Notes: generated by a model from the letters alone, not told the origin. Counted from the first letter of the stretch, positions 8,661-16,410 are shown. The stretch is 24,797 nucleotides of DNA from CAIWHR01 sp039915505 (GCA_039915505.1 JBDSND010000132.1:1-24797); one strand, 5' to 3'. Numbers and translations are program-made.

Positions 8661-8768
8661 GAGCCGTGCAACTCTCCTGCGCTTGTTGAGCCGTGGAACC
8701 CTCCCGCGCTTGTGGAGCCGTGGAACGCTCGCGCGCTTACAGAGGCGTGGGAGGCTCGCGCAGGAACG
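8661..8768. repeat. 27-bp tandem repeat, 4 copies
   Basis: Four adjacent 27-bp units start at 8661, 8688, 8715 and 8742. The first three begin GAGCCGTG and the last GAGGCGTG. Units 2 and 3 are closest (GAGCCGTGGAAC shared) and the fourth is the most diverged. The array fills the middle of the 253-nt spacer between the DapA-like gene and the TauE-like gene. Because 27 is divisible by three, several frames stay open through it and yield Arg-rich 9-residue repeats, which I do not consider genes. Confidence 0.88.
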
Positions 8769-8799
8769 CGGCGACCCGGTCCCGCCGGCAGTGGCGTGT

Positions 8800-9717
8800 T
8801 CACGCGCGGGCGCCCTTGCCGAACGCCGGCAAGTCGGCGGCGAGGCGCTCGAGGATGCGCATGCCGAACGCGTCGGGGAGCACGCAGGGCTGCCGCGTGT
8901 GCACCGGCGCCGTGCTGGTCCGCGACGCGAACAGGCGCCGGCCATAGCAGAGCATGTGCTCCGGCGAGGCCATCACGTATGTCAAAGCCGGCAGAATCGA
9001 GGCATGGAGGCGCTCGGCCTGGGCCTGGTGTGCCGGATCGTCGGCGCGCATGAGGTCCCAACAACGGGCCAGGACATCGGCGAGCTCGGGGGCCGGGATC
9101 AGACCGACGCAACCGGCCAGTACGCTGGCGGGCAGCTCCAGGCCGCCGCGGCCGTTGAAGATCCGGAATGCCCCCTGGGTCTCGTCCAGCAGGCGCCGGA
9201 CATAGAGAATGGGGCCCTCGCCCTTCAACAAACAGACATTGGGATGATTGCGGTTGAGCTGCACGAGTGCAGCCGCAGACAGCACGACGTCCAGGTTCAC
9301 CGGATTGTTCTGGATCGCGATCGGCAGGTCGACTGCGTCGGCGACGGCGCCGAACAGCCGCACGAACGCAGCCTCTGGCACGTTGCGCACGGCGGGCGGC
9401 TGGAGGATCAGCCAGGCGGGCTTCATCGCCTGCACCGCTCGCGCGAAAGCCACCTGGCCGGGCTCGCTCTGCTCGCTGACCGTGACCGCCACCGGCACCC
9501 GGCCCCGCACCGCCGCCATGGTCCATTCCACGATCGAGAGCTTCTCGTTGACGTCGAGCTTGTTGTATTCGCCGACGATGCCCAGGAGCGCGATGCCATG
9601 CACGCCACCGGCCATGCAGGCCTCGATCTGCGCCTCGAGGCCACGGCGATCGAGCCCGCCGCGTTCGTCGTAGCAGGTGTAGAGCATGGGATAGATGCCG
9701 TGGAAGTCCGTGCGCAA
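8800..9717 (-). CDS. Dihydrodipicolinate synthase/N-acetylneuraminate lyase (DapA) family protein, non-canonical active site
   Basis: Class I aldolase/dehydratase fold (TIM barrel), which normally forms a Schiff base between a lysine and a 2-keto acid. The best start is TTG at 9717, because TAAGGAG sits 6 nt upstream; an ATG 30 nt further upstream (9747) lacks a ribosome-binding site. It is 305 aa. The Schiff-base lysine is K165 (CLLKGEG). The pyruvate-binding GTTGE motif reads GIVGE (46-50), and the catalytic Tyr position of the family (YNVP) reads Q136-N-N-P. Both changes exclude genuine DHDPS and suggest a different 2-keto-acid aldolase or dehydratase, or another function. It follows a Bug gene by 48 nt, probably in the same operon, and sits among enolase-superfamily dehydratase-like genes, which fits sugar-acid catabolism. 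Confidence 0.9.
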   Translation of the reverse strand: MRTDFHGIYPMLYTCYDERGGLDRRGLEAQIEACMAGGVHGIALLGIVGEYNKLDVNEKLSIVEWTMAAVRGRVPVAVTVSEQSEPGQVAFARAVQAMKPAWLILQPPAVRNVPEAAFVRLFGAVADAVDLPIAIQNNPVNLDVVLSAAALVQLNRNHPNVCLLKGEGPILYVRRLLDETQGAFRIFNGRGGLELPASVLAGCVGLIPAPELADVLARCWDLMRADDPAHQAQAERLHASILPALTYVMASPEHMLCYGRRLFASRTSTAPVHTRQPCVLPDAFGMRILERLAADLPAFGKGARA

Positions 9718-9765
9718 GCGAGTCTCCTTAGATGAGCGGTGCAGCATGAGCGGTCCAGCAGGCGA

Positions 9766-10758
9766 TCAGTCGATGCGCGCACCCGAGGCCGTAACCACGC
9801 GGGCCCAGCGGGCGATTTCGGTGTCCATGAACGTCCGCAACGCCTCGGCATCGAGCGGCCGCACCTGTAGTCCCGCGCCGGTGAGGCGGTCGCGCACCTT
9901 GGGTGCGGCCAGCGCAGCCTGCAGCTCGCGGGTGAGCCGCGCGACGATGTCATTGGGGGTCTTGGCGGGTGCGTACAACGCCACCCAGCTCGAGATGGCG
10001 AAGTCCGGGTAACCGATCTCGGCCATGGTGGGGACGTTGGGCAGGGCCGGCACGCGCATGAGGGTCGTCACCGCGAGGGCCTTGAGGGTGCCCGACTGGA
10101 TGTGGCCCTGCACGTTCGGCAGGTTATCGATGATCATCTGGATCTCGCCACCGATGAGATCCCCGACCAGCTGGGCGTTCTGCTTGTAGGGAACGTGAGT
10201 GATCTGAGTCGAGGTCACCAGCTTGAAGAGTTCCCCGCCGAGGTGCTGGCTGGTGCCGTTACCGATCGAGCCGAAGTTGAGCGTGCCGGGCTTGGCCTTG
10301 GCGAGCTTCACCAGCTCCTCGACACTGTTCACCCCGAGCTTGGCGCTCACGACGAGCACGTTGGGCACCTCGGCGATCATGCCGATGGGCACGAAATCGC
10401 GCCGCGGGTCGTACTTGAGATCGCGATAGAGACTGACGCTGGTCGCGTGGGTGCTGACGCTGCCGAGGGCGATGGTGTAGCCATCGGCCTGTTCCTTCGC
10501 CGCCACCGCACTGCCGAGCGTGCCGCCGGCCCCGGGACGGTTGTCGATCACCACTGGCTGGCCGAGATCCTGCGCCATGTGTTCGCCGACCACCCGCGCG
10601 GCGAGATCGGCGGTGCCGCCTGCGGCGAAGGGTACGATCATCCGCACCGGCTTGGCGGGATACGCCTGCGCCAGGGCACCGGCACTGCCACCGGCCAAGA
10701 GCAACGCCAACGCACACACGCAAGACCGCAGGGTGAACCGCCAACCAGAACTACGCAT
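9766..10758 (-). CDS. Bug/TctC-family tripartite tricarboxylate transporter substrate-binding protein
   Basis: Periplasmic carboxylate-binding protein. The start at 10758 has GGAGG 5 nt upstream (ACGGAGGATGCG); a much longer upstream frame is a shadow. It is 330 aa. The signal peptide has a hydrophobic core at about 14-26 and likely cleavage after ALA30. The canonical family opening YPAKPVRMIVPFAAGGTAD is present with the ligand-loop Asp51. The second loop reads FGSIGNGTSQHLGGELF and the C-terminal region is family-typical. It lies 48 nt upstream of the DapA-like gene, so the two are likely co-transcribed and may share a substrate. No membrane TctA/B partner is encoded nearby. Confidence 0.95.
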   Translation of the reverse strand: MRSSGWRFTLRSCVCALALLLAGGSAGALAQAYPAKPVRMIVPFAAGGTADLAARVVGEHMAQDLGQPVVIDNRPGAGGTLGSAVAAKEQADGYTIALGSVSTHATSVSLYRDLKYDPRRDFVPIGMIAEVPNVLVVSAKLGVNSVEELVKLAKAKPGTLNFGSIGNGTSQHLGGELFKLVTSTQITHVPYKQNAQLVGDLIGGEIQMIIDNLPNVQGHIQSGTLKALAVTTLMRVPALPNVPTMAEIGYPDFAISSWVALYAPAKTPNDIVARLTRELQAALAAPKVRDRLTGAGLQVRPLDAEALRTFMDTEIARWARVVTASGARID

Positions 10759-10982
10759 CGCATCCTCCGTTGATGAAACCATGACTCGACCTCTCGATCG
10801 CGATGTCGTCAACCGCACCGCGACACCATTCGACCCAAGCCGGGGTGAAATCACGCCCACGTTGCGCCGATGCGAAGGATGTCCATTGCGTTCATACCCC
10901 GATCTGGCGCCGCATGGCCAGCATGACGTGACCTTCCGGCACGCCCGGGGTCCAGGGCATCGAAGGTGTATGGATCCCGACG

Positions 10983-11018
10983 GCCCGGCCGGTTGCCCGC
11001 GGCAGGCGACCGGCGGGC
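10983..11018 (-). terminator. Long GC-rich inverted repeat at the end of the enolase-superfamily gene
   Basis: Arms GCCCGGCCGGT (10983-10993) and ACCGGCGGGC (11009-11018) pair over 10 bp with one bulged G; a 4-bp inner stem TGCC/GGCA lies in the loop. The hairpin starts at the stop codon of the minus-strand enolase gene. There is no T-run, so it may act as a factor-dependent terminator or as an mRNA 3'-end protector. The remaining 10759-10982 spacer shows no gene; TTGACG near 10829 (minus) could be a -35 for the Bug gene, but I see no convincing -10. Confidence 0.4.
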
Positions 11019-12145
11019 TAAGCCGTACGCAACGGCTCCAGCGCGACGAGGTCGGGCTCGATCCCGAGGCCGGGCTTCTCCGAGAGCGTGACCACGCCGT
11101 CCTCAACGTCCATCGGAAAGACCTCCTCACGCAGCGGATTGGGATTCGCATCGACCTCGGCAAAGCTCGCGGCCGATCCCACGGCCGCGACGAGGTGCAT
11201 CGACGCCGCGAGGCCCACGCCGCCGGCGAGCCAGTGTGGGCAGAAGGTCACGCCGCGGGCCGCCGCGCGCGCGGCGACTTCGCGACCGCCGCTGATCCCC
11301 CCCCACTTGCCGACGTCGGGTTGCACGACACCCAGATGGCCGTTGTCGAGCGCCGACTCGAAATCCGCCAGGCCGCGGATGTTCTCACCCGCCGCCAGCG
11401 GGACGCTGCTCTGCTCCGCGACGGCGCGCCACGTGGCCGCGGGGTAATCGGCGAGGATCGGCTCCTCGATCCAGTGCGGGTCGAACGGGACCAGCGCGGC
11501 GATGCGCGCAGGTGCTTCGTCGGGTGACCACGCCTGGTTGGCATCGACCATGATCGTCGACTCCGGACCAAGGGCCGCGCGCATGGCCTCAAGGTTGGCG
11601 CGATCGCGTTCCGCGCCGAAGCCGACCTTGAGTTTGAAGGCCCGGTATCCCTGTTCGCGCTTGGCGAGGGCGATGGCAACGACATCTTCGGGACCGATGC
11701 CGCTTGCGTAGACCCGCACCCGGCCATGGGCGGCACCCAGGTGTCGCCAAAGTGGTACGCCCGCGCGGCGGGCCGCCATGTCCCACAACGCCTGGTCGAT
11801 CGCGCCGCCCACTTGGGCGAACGGGCCGGGCTCGCCGCACTGGATCGCCATCTGCCGGGTGCGGGCGTCGAGCAGCGCGCGCACGTGCGCGGCGTCGGCG
11901 CATGGTTGACCCTGCAGTAAAGGCGCGAAGATGCTGCGTGCGAGGGCGGCGCGATGCTCCGCACCCACCTGCGGAAAATTGCAGAACACCTCGCCCCATC
12001 CCCACGCGCCGTCGCTGGCGTCGATGCGCACGAACGTCGCCGGTCGGTTGGTCATGGCGCCGAAGGCGTTCGCCATCGCCGTTGCAATCGGCGCGCGAAA
12101 CACCCGGCATTCGAGCGACACGATGGTCGCGATCGTCGATGTCAT
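11018..12145 (-). CDS. Mandelate racemase/muconate lactonizing-type enolase superfamily enzyme (complete active site)
   Basis: Mg2+-dependent cytoplasmic enzyme, 375 aa, acting on a carboxylate by alpha-proton abstraction. All mandelate racemase-subgroup signatures are intact: K171-L-K173, DANQAW with Asp201 and Asn203, IEEP with Glu227, GEN with Glu254, QPDVGKWGG with Asp277, and CPHW with His304. The reaction is probably racemisation/epimerisation or sugar-acid dehydration; the substrate cannot be read from the sequence. The start at 12145 has GGA about 8 nt upstream. A run of eight C (11297-11304, Trp-Gly-Gly codons) is slippage-prone but in frame here. It is the first gene of the minus-strand cluster and is transcribed divergently from a Bug gene 63 nt away, a common arrangement for catabolic enzyme plus binding protein. 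Confidence 0.93.
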   Translation of the reverse strand: MTSTIATIVSLECRVFRAPIATAMANAFGAMTNRPATFVRIDASDGAWGWGEVFCNFPQVGAEHRAALARSIFAPLLQGQPCADAAHVRALLDARTRQMAIQCGEPGPFAQVGGAIDQALWDMAARRAGVPLWRHLGAAHGRVRVYASGIGPEDVVAIALAKREQGYRAFKLKVGFGAERDRANLEAMRAALGPESTIMVDANQAWSPDEAPARIAALVPFDPHWIEEPILADYPAATWRAVAEQSSVPLAAGENIRGLADFESALDNGHLGVVQPDVGKWGGISGGREVAARAAARGVTFCPHWLAGGVGLAASMHLVAAVGSAASFAEVDANPNPLREEVFPMDVEDGVVTLSEKPGLGIEPDLVALEPLRTA

Positions 12146-12147
12146 CG

Positions 12148-12177
12148 TTCATTCCGGAGCATGGGAATGTGTATAGT
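12148..12177 (+). promoter_or_regulatory. Candidate promoter for the divergent Bug gene
   Basis: TTCATT (12148-12153), 18 nt, then TATAGT (12172-12177, five of six consensus positions) lies 31 nt upstream of the Bug start at 12209. The -35 match is poor, so an activator may be needed. The whole divergent spacer is only 63 nt, so any regulator binding here could affect both directions. Confidence 0.4.
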
Positions 12178-12208
12178 AGCTCGCGACATTTCTCTAGGGA
12201 GATTCTCC

Positions 12209-13183
12209 ATGTCCATCCGCCTGCTGCTTCGCCATCTCTTGATCGCCGCTGCCATGCTGTGCTCGGTGGCCGCCGCGGCGCAAACGTGGCCGACGCGCCC
12301 GGTCCGGGTGGTCGTGCCGTTTCCGCCGGGAGGCGCGGTCGATTTCTATGCGCGGGTGGTGCAGCAGCCGCTAAGCGAGGCGTTGGGCCAAACCGTAATC
12401 ATCGACAACAAGGTGGGTGCCAGCGGCATGATCGGTGCGGAGAACGTCGCGAAGTCGCCGCCCGATGGCTATTCGCTGCTGCTCGGCAACATCGCGACCC
12501 TGGCGATCAACCCCGGCATCTACGCCAAGATGCCCTACGACGTCGCCAAGGACTTCACGCCGATCATGCACACCGTCGACGTGCACTACGTGCTGGTCGT
12601 ACATCCCTCGGTGCCGGTCAATAGCGTCGCCGAGCTGATCGCCTACGCCAAGGCGAATCCCGGCAAGCTCGCCTATGGATCTGCCGGCAGCGGCAGCCTG
12701 CCGCATCTGGCCACCGAGCTCTTCAAGTCTGCAACTGGCACCGAGCTGCTACACGTGCCTTATAAAGGCGGTGGGCCGATGGTGACGGATCTTCTCGGCG
12801 GCAGCGTGCAAGTGGTGATCGGCGATCAGGCCAACCTGATGCCGCACGTCAAGAGTGGCAAGTTGCGCGCGCTGGCCGTCGCCAGTCCGCGGCGCTCGAC
12901 GATCTATCCGGAATTGCCGACGATCGCCGAAGCTGGCGTGCCTGGTTTCCAGGCCGTCGCCTGGAACGGACTGGTCGGTCCCGCGGGCCTGCCGCCGGAA
13001 ATCGTGAAGCGCGTCCACGACGCGTTCGCCAAGACCATGGCGATGCCCGAGATCCGCGACAAGCTGCGCGCCGGCGGTCTGGAGCCGGTCGGTGACTCAC
13101 CCGACGAGTTCAACCGATTCATGCGCGCCGAGGGCGCGAAGTGGTCGAAGATCGCCAAGGACGTCGGCGCCCGGGCGGAGTAA
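12209..13183 (+). CDS. Bug/TctC-family tripartite tricarboxylate transporter substrate-binding protein
   Basis: Periplasmic carboxylate-binding protein, 324 aa. The ATG at 12209 follows TAGGGAG by 7 nt; the frame is open further upstream but is not family-like there. The signal peptide has a hydrophobic core at about 5-22 with likely cleavage in the AAAA-QT region (after 24). The family opening WPTRPVRVVVPFPPGGAVD starts at 27, with ligand-loop Asp45. The second loop is YGSAGSGSLPHLATELF, and a typical HVPYKGGG segment follows. It is divergent from the intact enolase-superfamily gene, which suggests that its ligand may be the substrate of that enzyme. It is the third Bug protein of the window and the only one on the plus strand. 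Confidence 0.95.
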   Translation: MSIRLLLRHLLIAAAMLCSVAAAAQTWPTRPVRVVVPFPPGGAVDFYARVVQQPLSEALGQTVIIDNKVGASGMIGAENVAKSPPDGYSLLLGNIATLAINPGIYAKMPYDVAKDFTPIMHTVDVHYVLVVHPSVPVNSVAELIAYAKANPGKLAYGSAGSGSLPHLATELFKSATGTELLHVPYKGGGPMVTDLLGGSVQVVIGDQANLMPHVKSGKLRALAVASPRRSTIYPELPTIAEAGVPGFQAVAWNGLVGPAGLPPEIVKRVHDAFAKTMAMPEIRDKLRAGGLEPVGDSPDEFNRFMRAEGAKWSKIAKDVGARAE

Positions 13184-13192
13184 GGCCCGCAC

Positions 13193-13207
13193 CCTTCGGC
13201 GCGAAGG
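13193..13207 (+). terminator. Small hairpin after the plus-strand Bug gene
   Basis: CCTTCG-GCG-CGAAGG, a perfect 6-bp stem with a 3-nt loop, lies 10 nt after the stop at 13183. No T-run follows, so it is a weak terminator candidate. Confidence 0.35.
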
Positions 13208-13334
13208 TAGGGAGCACACCGCGCCGGGTTCGGTGCCGCGCGGTGCGCGGGTGGGCCTTGACGTGTCGGTGCGCAGCGCGGCGTGGTCATGGCGTCTGTG
13301 CCCTCGGCCGATCGCGGGGACCAGTCTCGAGCGG

Positions 13335-13400
13335 CACTCGGGCGGTGCGAACACTCGGGCGCGGTGCGGATTTGACACGGCATGCCGAGTCGCAGATGAT
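13335..13400 (+). promoter_or_regulatory. Sigma70-like promoter with upstream direct repeat and palindromic spacer
   Basis: A consensus -35 TTGACA (13372-13377), a 17-nt spacer and GATGAT (13395-13400, four of six) lie 39 nt upstream of the ABC binding-protein start. The spacer contains the perfect 10-bp palindrome CGGCATGCCG (13378-13387), a possible repressor half-site pair. Immediately upstream are two imperfect direct repeats, CACTCGGGCGGTGCG (from 13335) and CACTCGGGCGCGGTGCG (from 13352), centred about 55 nt before the predicted transcription start. The layout suggests regulated transcription of the ABC operon. Confidence 0.55.
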
Positions 13401-13438
13401 CCACCGCCCCGCTCACGGTGTCCTTGAGGAGAAAGACC

Positions 13439-14269
13439 ATGGCTAGTTGCTGCAATCGATTGTTCGCGTTGCTGATCGGCTTCACGTTCGCGGTGGTCGC
13501 CTGGGCCGACGTCGCGCTGCCTGCCCCGGGCGCAAGTCCGCGGATCGATGCGATCAAGAAGGCTGGCGTGCTGCGGATCGGGGTGCTTGCGAATGCGCCG
13601 TGGCTGGTGGAGAACACCACCGGCCAGGGTGACGCGTGGAGCGGGCCGGCATGGATGCTCGCGCAGGAGTACGCCAAGCGCCTCGGCGTGAAGCTCGAGC
13701 CGGTGCCGGTGAGCCACGAGACTAAGGTGCCGGTGCTGGCGTCGAACCAAGTCGACATCGCCGTGACGCCACTCGCCGAGACTGCCGACCGCCTCAAGGT
13801 CGTCGACTTCGTGATCTATTCCAGCACCAGCGTATGCATGTTCGGGCTGGCCTCGAATCCCAAGTTCGCCAATGCAAAGGGCGTCGACGATCTCAACAAG
13901 CCCGGCATCACCATTGCCTACTACACCGGTGGCGGCGAGGAGGGCTGGGTGAAGGAGCGGTTTCCCAAGGCACAATTGCGCGGCGTGGCCGGCTCCGGCG
14001 TGGCACCGGTTGAGGAGGTGATGGCCAAGCGCGCCGACGCCGTACCGGTCAATCGGGTGCCGTGGGTGGCGATGGGAAGGAAATTGAAACAGCTCGCCGT
14101 ATTGCCCAAGGAGGGCAACTGTCAGGGGAGTACCGAGAAGGCGGCGCCGGTCGGCATGGCCATCGACAAGAACCAGGCGGCCTTCCTGCAATGGGCGCGC
14201 GCCGTCGAGAAGGAACTCGAGCCGCAGCTCAAAAAGGACGAGGCGCGGGTCATCGATACCATGAAGTAA
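13439..14269 (+). CDS. ABC transporter substrate-binding protein, polar amino-acid family (SBP family 3)
   Basis: Periplasmic binding protein for the importer encoded by the next three genes. The ATG at 13439 has AGGAG 8 nt upstream; a GTG at 13418 in the same frame overlaps that site and is less likely. It is 276 aa. The signal peptide has a hydrophobic core at about 8-21 with likely cleavage after AWA23. The family 3 features are IKKAGVLRIGVLANAPW (about 36-52), a segment on duration of residence in the cell membrane-facing lobe resembling EYAKRLGVKLEPVPV, and DIAVTPLAETADR (loop for the ligand alpha-amino group; Arg near 119). The pattern fits amino acids or related amines, but the exact ligand is not predictable. 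A small hairpin separates it from the first permease. Confidence 0.9.
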   Translation: MASCCNRLFALLIGFTFAVVAWADVALPAPGASPRIDAIKKAGVLRIGVLANAPWLVENTTGQGDAWSGPAWMLAQEYAKRLGVKLEPVPVSHETKVPVLASNQVDIAVTPLAETADRLKVVDFVIYSSTSVCMFGLASNPKFANAKGVDDLNKPGITIAYYTGGGEEGWVKERFPKAQLRGVAGSGVAPVEEVMAKRADAVPVNRVPWVAMGRKLKQLAVLPKEGNCQGSTEKAAPVGMAIDKNQAAFLQWARAVEKELEPQLKKDEARVIDTMK

Positions 14270-14284
14270 GCCGCCGTCTGCGGC
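14270..14284 (+). terminator. Intercistronic hairpin after the binding-protein gene
   Basis: GCCGC-CGTCT-GCGGC starts at the base after the stop codon of the binding-protein gene, within the 24-nt gap before the first permease. Such hairpins can stabilise the upstream message or cause partial termination, giving more binding protein than permease. This role is inferred from position. Confidence 0.35.
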
Positions 14285-14293
14285 GTCGCATCG

Positions 14294-14959
14294 ATGGCTT
14301 TCGATTTCGCCGTCGTCGCCGACAGCTGGCGGTTTCTCGCCTACGGCGTCTGGATCACCATCCTGCTGTCGGTGGTGTCGGGTCTGTGCAGCCTCGGCGC
14401 GGGGTTGCTGATCGCGCTGGGACGGCTCTACGGTCCCGCGTGGCTGCGCATTCCGCTCGTCCTCTACATCGACTCGATGCGGGCGATCCCGGTGCTGGTG
14501 GTCCTGGTCTGGACCTTCTTTGCTTTGCCGCTCGTGGCCGGGATCACGATGTCGCCGTTCATGGCGGCGCTCATCGGCCTGACCGTGCATCTCGCCGCGT
14601 ACGCCGCGGAAATCGTGCGCGCCGGGATCGAATCGGTGCGCCCCGGCCAGACACGGGCCGCGCTCGCGCTTGGCATGTCCCACGCTCAGGTGCTGCGCCG
14701 CATCCTGCTGCCGCAGGCGCTGGTGCGGATGCTGCCGGCATTCGGCTCGCTACTCTCGGTCACCATCAAGGACACCGCCATCGCCTCCGTGATCGCGGTG
14801 CCGGAGCTGATGCGCCAGTCGGAGACGGTTGCCGGACAGAGCTTCCAGCCGATCGAGGTGTACAGCGTCGCGATGCTGCTCTACTTTCTGCTGCTGTTTC
14901 CCGTCACCCGTGGGGTCGATCGGATCTACCGGCGCGTGGCGCATCTCGGCCGATCCTGA
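14294..14959 (+). CDS. ABC transporter permease, polar amino-acid (HisM/GlnP) family
   Basis: Inner-membrane subunit, 221 aa, with about five membrane segments (around 16-42, 55-80, 88-105, 140-160 and 190-210). The cytoplasmic EAA loop that docks with the ATPase is visible as AAEIVRAGIESVRPGQ followed by ALALGMS. It starts 24 nt after the binding-protein gene without a clear Shine-Dalgarno, so translational coupling is possible. The paired permease follows after 18 nt. Similarity between the two (RAGxxSxRxGQ and ALGM) indicates that they form the heterodimeric channel. Confidence 0.93.
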   Translation: MAFDFAVVADSWRFLAYGVWITILLSVVSGLCSLGAGLLIALGRLYGPAWLRIPLVLYIDSMRAIPVLVVLVWTFFALPLVAGITMSPFMAALIGLTVHLAAYAAEIVRAGIESVRPGQTRAALALGMSHAQVLRRILLPQALVRMLPAFGSLLSVTIKDTAIASVIAVPELMRQSETVAGQSFQPIEVYSVAMLLYFLLLFPVTRGVDRIYRRVAHLGRS

Positions 14960-14977
14960 CATGGCCGATCGACGCCC

Positions 14978-15637
14978 ATGAACCTCGACTGGTCGGTGGT
15001 CTGGACGCACCGGGATGCCCTGCTCGCGGGCACCGCGACGACCTTCCTGCTCACCATCGCCACCATGGCGATCGCGGTCCCTTGTGGGATCGTGGTCGCG
15101 GTGCTGAGGCTCTACGGGTGGAAGCCCGTCCGCGCGTTGGCCACCGGGTACGTCGAGCTGTTCCGCAACCTGCCGCTGATCCTGGTCGTGTACTGGGCGT
15201 TCTACGTCCTGCCGATCCTCACCGGGATCGGGCTTTCGCCGCTGGCGACCGGACTCGCGGCGTTGTCGCTAAACGTCACCGCTTACAACGCGGAAACCTT
15301 TCGTGCTGGGCTCAACTCCATCCGCCGCGGCCAGTCCGAGGCGGCGATGGCCCTGGGCATGACGCGCAGCCAGGCGTTGCGCCGGGTCATCGTGCCGCAG
15401 GCCCTGCGACGGATCTTGCCGGTGCTCGCCAGCACCTGGGTATCGTTGTTCAAGGACACGTCCCTGGTGTCAGTGATCGCGGTCACCGAGCTCGCCTACG
15501 TTTCGATGCAGGTGCGGGCGCAAACCTTCCGGGTGCTGGAAATGCTGACGGCCATGGCGGTGCTCTACTGGCTTCTGGGCTATCCCCAGGCAAAGCTGGT
15601 GGACTGGATGCAACGGCGGTTTAAGGTCACGGAATGA
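14978..15637 (+). CDS. ABC transporter permease, polar amino-acid (HisQ/GltJ) family
   Basis: Second inner-membrane subunit, 219 aa, with about five membrane segments. The family segment ELFRNLPLILVVYWAFYVLP is at about 60-79, and the EAA loop reads AETFRAGLNSIRRGQ then EAAMALGMT. Its stop overlaps the start of the ATPase gene by ATGA (15634-15637), showing tight translational coupling. The start at 14978 has no strong ribosome-binding site. It is the partner of the preceding permease. Confidence 0.94.
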   Translation: MNLDWSVVWTHRDALLAGTATTFLLTIATMAIAVPCGIVVAVLRLYGWKPVRALATGYVELFRNLPLILVVYWAFYVLPILTGIGLSPLATGLAALSLNVTAYNAETFRAGLNSIRRGQSEAAMALGMTRSQALRRVIVPQALRRILPVLASTWVSLFKDTSLVSVIAVTELAYVSMQVRAQTFRVLEMLTAMAVLYWLLGYPQAKLVDWMQRRFKVTE

Positions 15638-16410
15638 GCGACGCCGACGCGGTGCGGAAGAAGGCTTCGGGGGTGAAGATCATCCGCTACCTCGACGTGG
15701 TGAAGCGGTACGGGACGTTCACGGCGTTGCAAGGCGTTTCCCTGGACGTGCACGGCGGCGAGGTGGTATGCCTGATCGGTCCATCAGGTTCCGGCAAATC
15801 GACGCTCCTGCGCTGCACCAACGGGCTCGAGACGATCGACGGCGGCGACATCGAGTTCGAGGGCCAGCGCCTGCCGCGCGAGGAGCGCGCGTTGCGCGCG
15901 GTGCGGCAGAAGATGGGTATGGTGTTCCAGAGCTTCGAGCTGTTTCCTCACCTCACGGCGCGGCAGAACGTTGCCGAGGGTCCGCGCACCGTCCTGCGCT
16001 TGTCCAGCGTGGAGGCGGATCGTCGCGCCGATGCGATGCTCGTCAAGGTCGGTCTTGCCGACAAGGCGAGCAACCTGCCGGCCGCGCTGTCGGGCGGGCA
16101 GCAGCAGCGGGTCGCCATTGCGCGCGCGCTAGCGATGGAGCCCGACGTGATGCTGTTCGACGAACCGACGTCGGCCCTCGATCCGGAAACGATCGGTGAA
16201 GTGCTCAACGTGATGAAGGTGCTGGCTCAGGAGGGCATGACCATGGTCGTGGTGACCCACGAGATGGCGTTTGCGCGGCGCGTCGCCGATTGGGTGGCCG
16301 TCTTCGACGCGGGACGGATCGTCGAGCAGGGGCCGCCCGAGCAGATCTTCGATGCGCCCGCGACCGATCGCACCCGCGATTTCCTGAGTCACCTCGGCTG
16401 GTCGGGTTGA
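15634..16410 (+). CDS. ABC transporter ATP-binding protein, polar amino-acid family
   Basis: ATPase that energises the importer, 258 aa, on the cytoplasmic face. Walker A GPSGSGKST is at 49-57, the Q-loop at Gln99 (MVFQSFELFPHLT), the signature LSGGQQQR from 152, Walker B VMLFDE at 172-177, the D-loop SALD from 180 and the switch His209 (VVVTHEM). The segment GMVFQSFELFPHLT is typical of GlnQ/HisP-type ATPases. All motifs are intact, so the transporter should be functional. It overlaps the upstream permease by 4 bp and ends the operon. Confidence 0.97.
   Translation: MSDADAVRKKASGVKIIRYLDVVKRYGTFTALQGVSLDVHGGEVVCLIGPSGSGKSTLLRCTNGLETIDGGDIEFEGQRLPREERALRAVRQKMGMVFQSFELFPHLTARQNVAEGPRTVLRLSSVEADRRADAMLVKVGLADKASNLPAALSGGQQQRVAIARALAMEPDVMLFDEPTSALDPETIGEVLNVMKVLAQEGMTMVVVTHEMAFARRVADWVAVFDAGRIVEQGPPEQIFDAPATDRTRDFLSHLGWSG

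Noticed and set aside
8661..8768. CRISPR array
   Set aside because: Units are contiguous 27-bp tandem repeats without spacers, and no cas genes are present.
8547..8945. N-terminal extension of the TauE-like protein through the 27-bp repeats
   Set aside because: The extension is Arg/Pro/Ser-rich, overlaps the DapA-like gene and lacks similarity to the membrane family; ATG at 8546 gives the expected protein length.
11297..11304. C8 homopolymer in the second enolase gene as a phase-variation switch
   Set aside because: The frame is intact and the codons form the conserved KWGG motif; nothing else suggests contingency control.
13097..14683. Minus-strand open frame of 528 codons opposite the ABC binding protein and permease
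   Set aside because: It runs across three plus-strand genes with intact family motifs; composition (His/Arg/Asp-rich) is typical of an antisense shadow.
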